From an uncultured Anaerolineae bacterium (GTDB lineage: Bacteria > Chloroflexota > Anaerolineae > Anaerolineales > Villigracilaceae): DNA of 6,060 bases. Positions 4,853 to 6,060 of the stretch are shown one piece after another. A program made the translations under genes and the position numbers. The stretch is from assembly GCA_903882765.1 (NCBI GenBank), contig CAIRYE010000043.1:1-6060 (forward strand), read 5' to 3'. The notes under the pieces were generated by a model. It worked only from the letters and a program-made list of their open reading frames with translations, was not told the origin of the DNA and did not search any database. Position 1 is the first letter of the stretch. Each line of letters begins with the position of its first letter.

Positions 4853-6060
4853 ATGTCAGCGATCTGGTGGATTCGGCGTGATATCCGGCTTTCGGATAAC
4901 CCAACCCTTGCTAAGGCACTCCAGCAAGGGGATGGGGTCATTCCTCTTTTCATCCTCGATCCGCGTCTGAACCAAAAAGAACCATCCCAACGCCATGCCT
5001 TTCTTTTTGAGGGGCTAAACGTTTTGGATGAACAGCTCAAGCAAAAGGGCAGCGCTTTGGTTGTGCGAAGCGGCGAACCTGGGCAAGTTTTACGCGATCT
5101 TATGCTGCAAACAGGGGCAACCGCAATATATGCCGAAGAAGATTTCACCCCCTACGCCACAAAACGGGATGAGCGGATCGCGGCAGCCTTGCCCTTTGTG
5201 CGTGTGCATGGTCAAACCGTTATCCACCCGCTCCTTGTGCAAAAATCGGATGGCAAACCGTACACCGTTTTTACGCCATTCTCGCGGGCATGGAAAGCCT
5301 TGCTCAACCAGGACCTAACGAGCATACCAACTCCGAAGCAGATACCTTCGCCCATCCTCCCCAAAAGTGATGCATTGCCACAATGTGAGGGTTCCCAGCT
5401 GTTTCCAAGCGGCGAACGGGTCGCGTTACAACGTCTTTCTCTTTTTGCCGAGTCCGCCATTTTTCAGTATAACGAACAGCGCAATCGGGTCGATCTCGAT
5501 GGCACATCCTCGCTTTCGCCCTACCTGCGGTTTGGAATGATCTCGCTGCGTCAGGCCGTGATGGCGGCGAAGCAAGCTGAGCAGCGGGCTAGCCAGTTGG
5601 GTGTTAGCACGCAAGGAGCCGCCACCTGGCTCAACGAGCTGATCTGGCGTGAGTTTTATATCAGCATTCTTTTTCACTTCCCATACGTCAGCAAAAAGGC
5701 GTTCAACCCAAAATACCAAAACATAAAATGGAGCAATAACACCGCCGAGTTTGAGGCGTGGAAGGTTGGCCGTACCGGTATGCCCATTGTGGATGCCGCT
5801 ATGAGGCAGTTGTTGGCGACCAGATGGATGCACAATCGCGCGCGTATGATCGTCGCTTCCTTCCTAGTAAAAGACTTGCTTATCAATTGGCAGTGGGGCG
5901 AAAGATGGTTCTTTGAAACCTTATTGGATGGAGATCCCGCCGCCAACAATGGCGGCTGGCAATGGACAGCCGGCACAGGGACCGACGCCGCGCCATATTT
6001 CCGGGTGTTCAACCCTATCCTTCAAGCCCAAAAATTTGATCCCAATGGTGATTATGTACG
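4853..6060 (+). CDS. phrB: Class I CPD photolyase, C terminus beyond the window
   Basis: DNA photolyase: binds cyclobutane pyrimidine dimers and splits them by light-driven electron transfer from reduced FAD. The first 402 of an expected ~470-480 residues are visible. The N-terminal antenna-binding alpha/beta domain (about 1-130) begins with IWWIRRDIRLSDNPTL. The FAD-binding helical domain includes LSPYLRFG (221-228), NELIWREFY (261-269; E262 and W265 align with dimer-contacting E274 and W277 of E. coli), WMHNRARM (325-332) and DGDPAANNGGWQW (359-371). The electron-transfer tryptophans align with E. coli W382, W359 and W306 as W369, W346 and W293, and N365 matches the flavin-contacting N378. 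A full set of catalytic residues argues for a working photolyase rather than a cryptochrome. The antenna cofactor cannot be assigned. The ATG follows the transporter stop by 4 nt with only a weak purine stretch upstream, which suggests translational coupling. Confidence 0.94.
   Translation, partial: MSAIWWIRRDIRLSDNPTLAKALQQGDGVIPLFILDPRLNQKEPSQRHAFLFEGLNVLDEQLKQKGSALVVRSGEPGQVLRDLMLQTGATAIYAEEDFTPYATKRDERIAAALPFVRVHGQTVIHPLLVQKSDGKPYTVFTPFSRAWKALLNQDLTSIPTPKQIPSPILPKSDALPQCEGSQLFPSGERVALQRLSLFAESAIFQYNEQRNRVDLDGTSSLSPYLRFGMISLRQAVMAAKQAEQRASQLGVSTQGAATWLNELIWREFYISILFHFPYVSKKAFNPKYQNIKWSNNTAEFEAWKVGRTGMPIVDAAMRQLLATRWMHNRARMIVASFLVKDLLINWQWGERWFFETLLDGDPAANNGGWQWTAGTGTDAAPYFRVFNPILQAQKFDPNGDYV

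Noticed and set aside
5426..6012. Two long minus-strand open frames (135 and 112 codons) opposite the photolyase
   Set aside because: The photolyase frame carries every expected motif across this stretch; the antisense products show no recognisable domain and are frame shadows.

Overview
The window holds a light-response and carotenoid gene cluster, probably from a member of the Chloroflexota (Anaerolineae-like). The taxonomic guess rests on my memory of how the MerR/B12 regulator and phytoene synthase of that group look. It is an inference; base composition is roughly balanced and there is no rRNA gene to test it.

Layout: a 5'-partial view of phytoene synthase (crtB) runs leftwards off the window from 584. 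A 144-bp divergent intergenic region (585-728) separates it from a rightward run of four genes. These are phytoene desaturase crtI (729-2246), a CarH/LitR-type MerR regulator with a cobalamin-binding domain (2285-3598), a 12-TM major facilitator transporter (about 3625-4848), and a class I CPD photolyase (4853 to beyond 6060, cut by the window end). Gaps between the rightward genes are 38, 26 and 4 bp, and I see no terminator between them, so they look like one operon. crtB and photolyase are open at the window edges but read cleanly through.

How it fits together: CrtB makes phytoene from two GGPP and CrtI desaturates it to coloured carotenoids. The regulator is expected to bind adenosylcobalamin in the dark and repress the cluster, and to release DNA on illumination, so that carotenoid protection and photolyase repair are induced together. 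The intergenic region supports this directly. It carries two back-to-back promoters (TTGACA-N16-TATAAT rightward and TTGACA-N16-TAAAAT leftward). Their -35 boxes lie inside four contiguous 11-bp repeat units (628-671), arranged as two head-to-tail pairs mirrored about position 648.5. This resembles the 11-bp tandem-repeat operators known for CarH.

Most notable points: the doubled, palindromic 11-bp operator; a Leu (L159) where the Thermus CarH light-state upper cobalamin ligand His would be, although the Wx9EH and ExH motifs are kept; an extra C-terminal region of about 120 residues on the regulator; a second, weaker 11-bp repeat at the end of crtI just upstream of the regulator gene; and an unexplained transporter wedged between the regulator and the photolyase.
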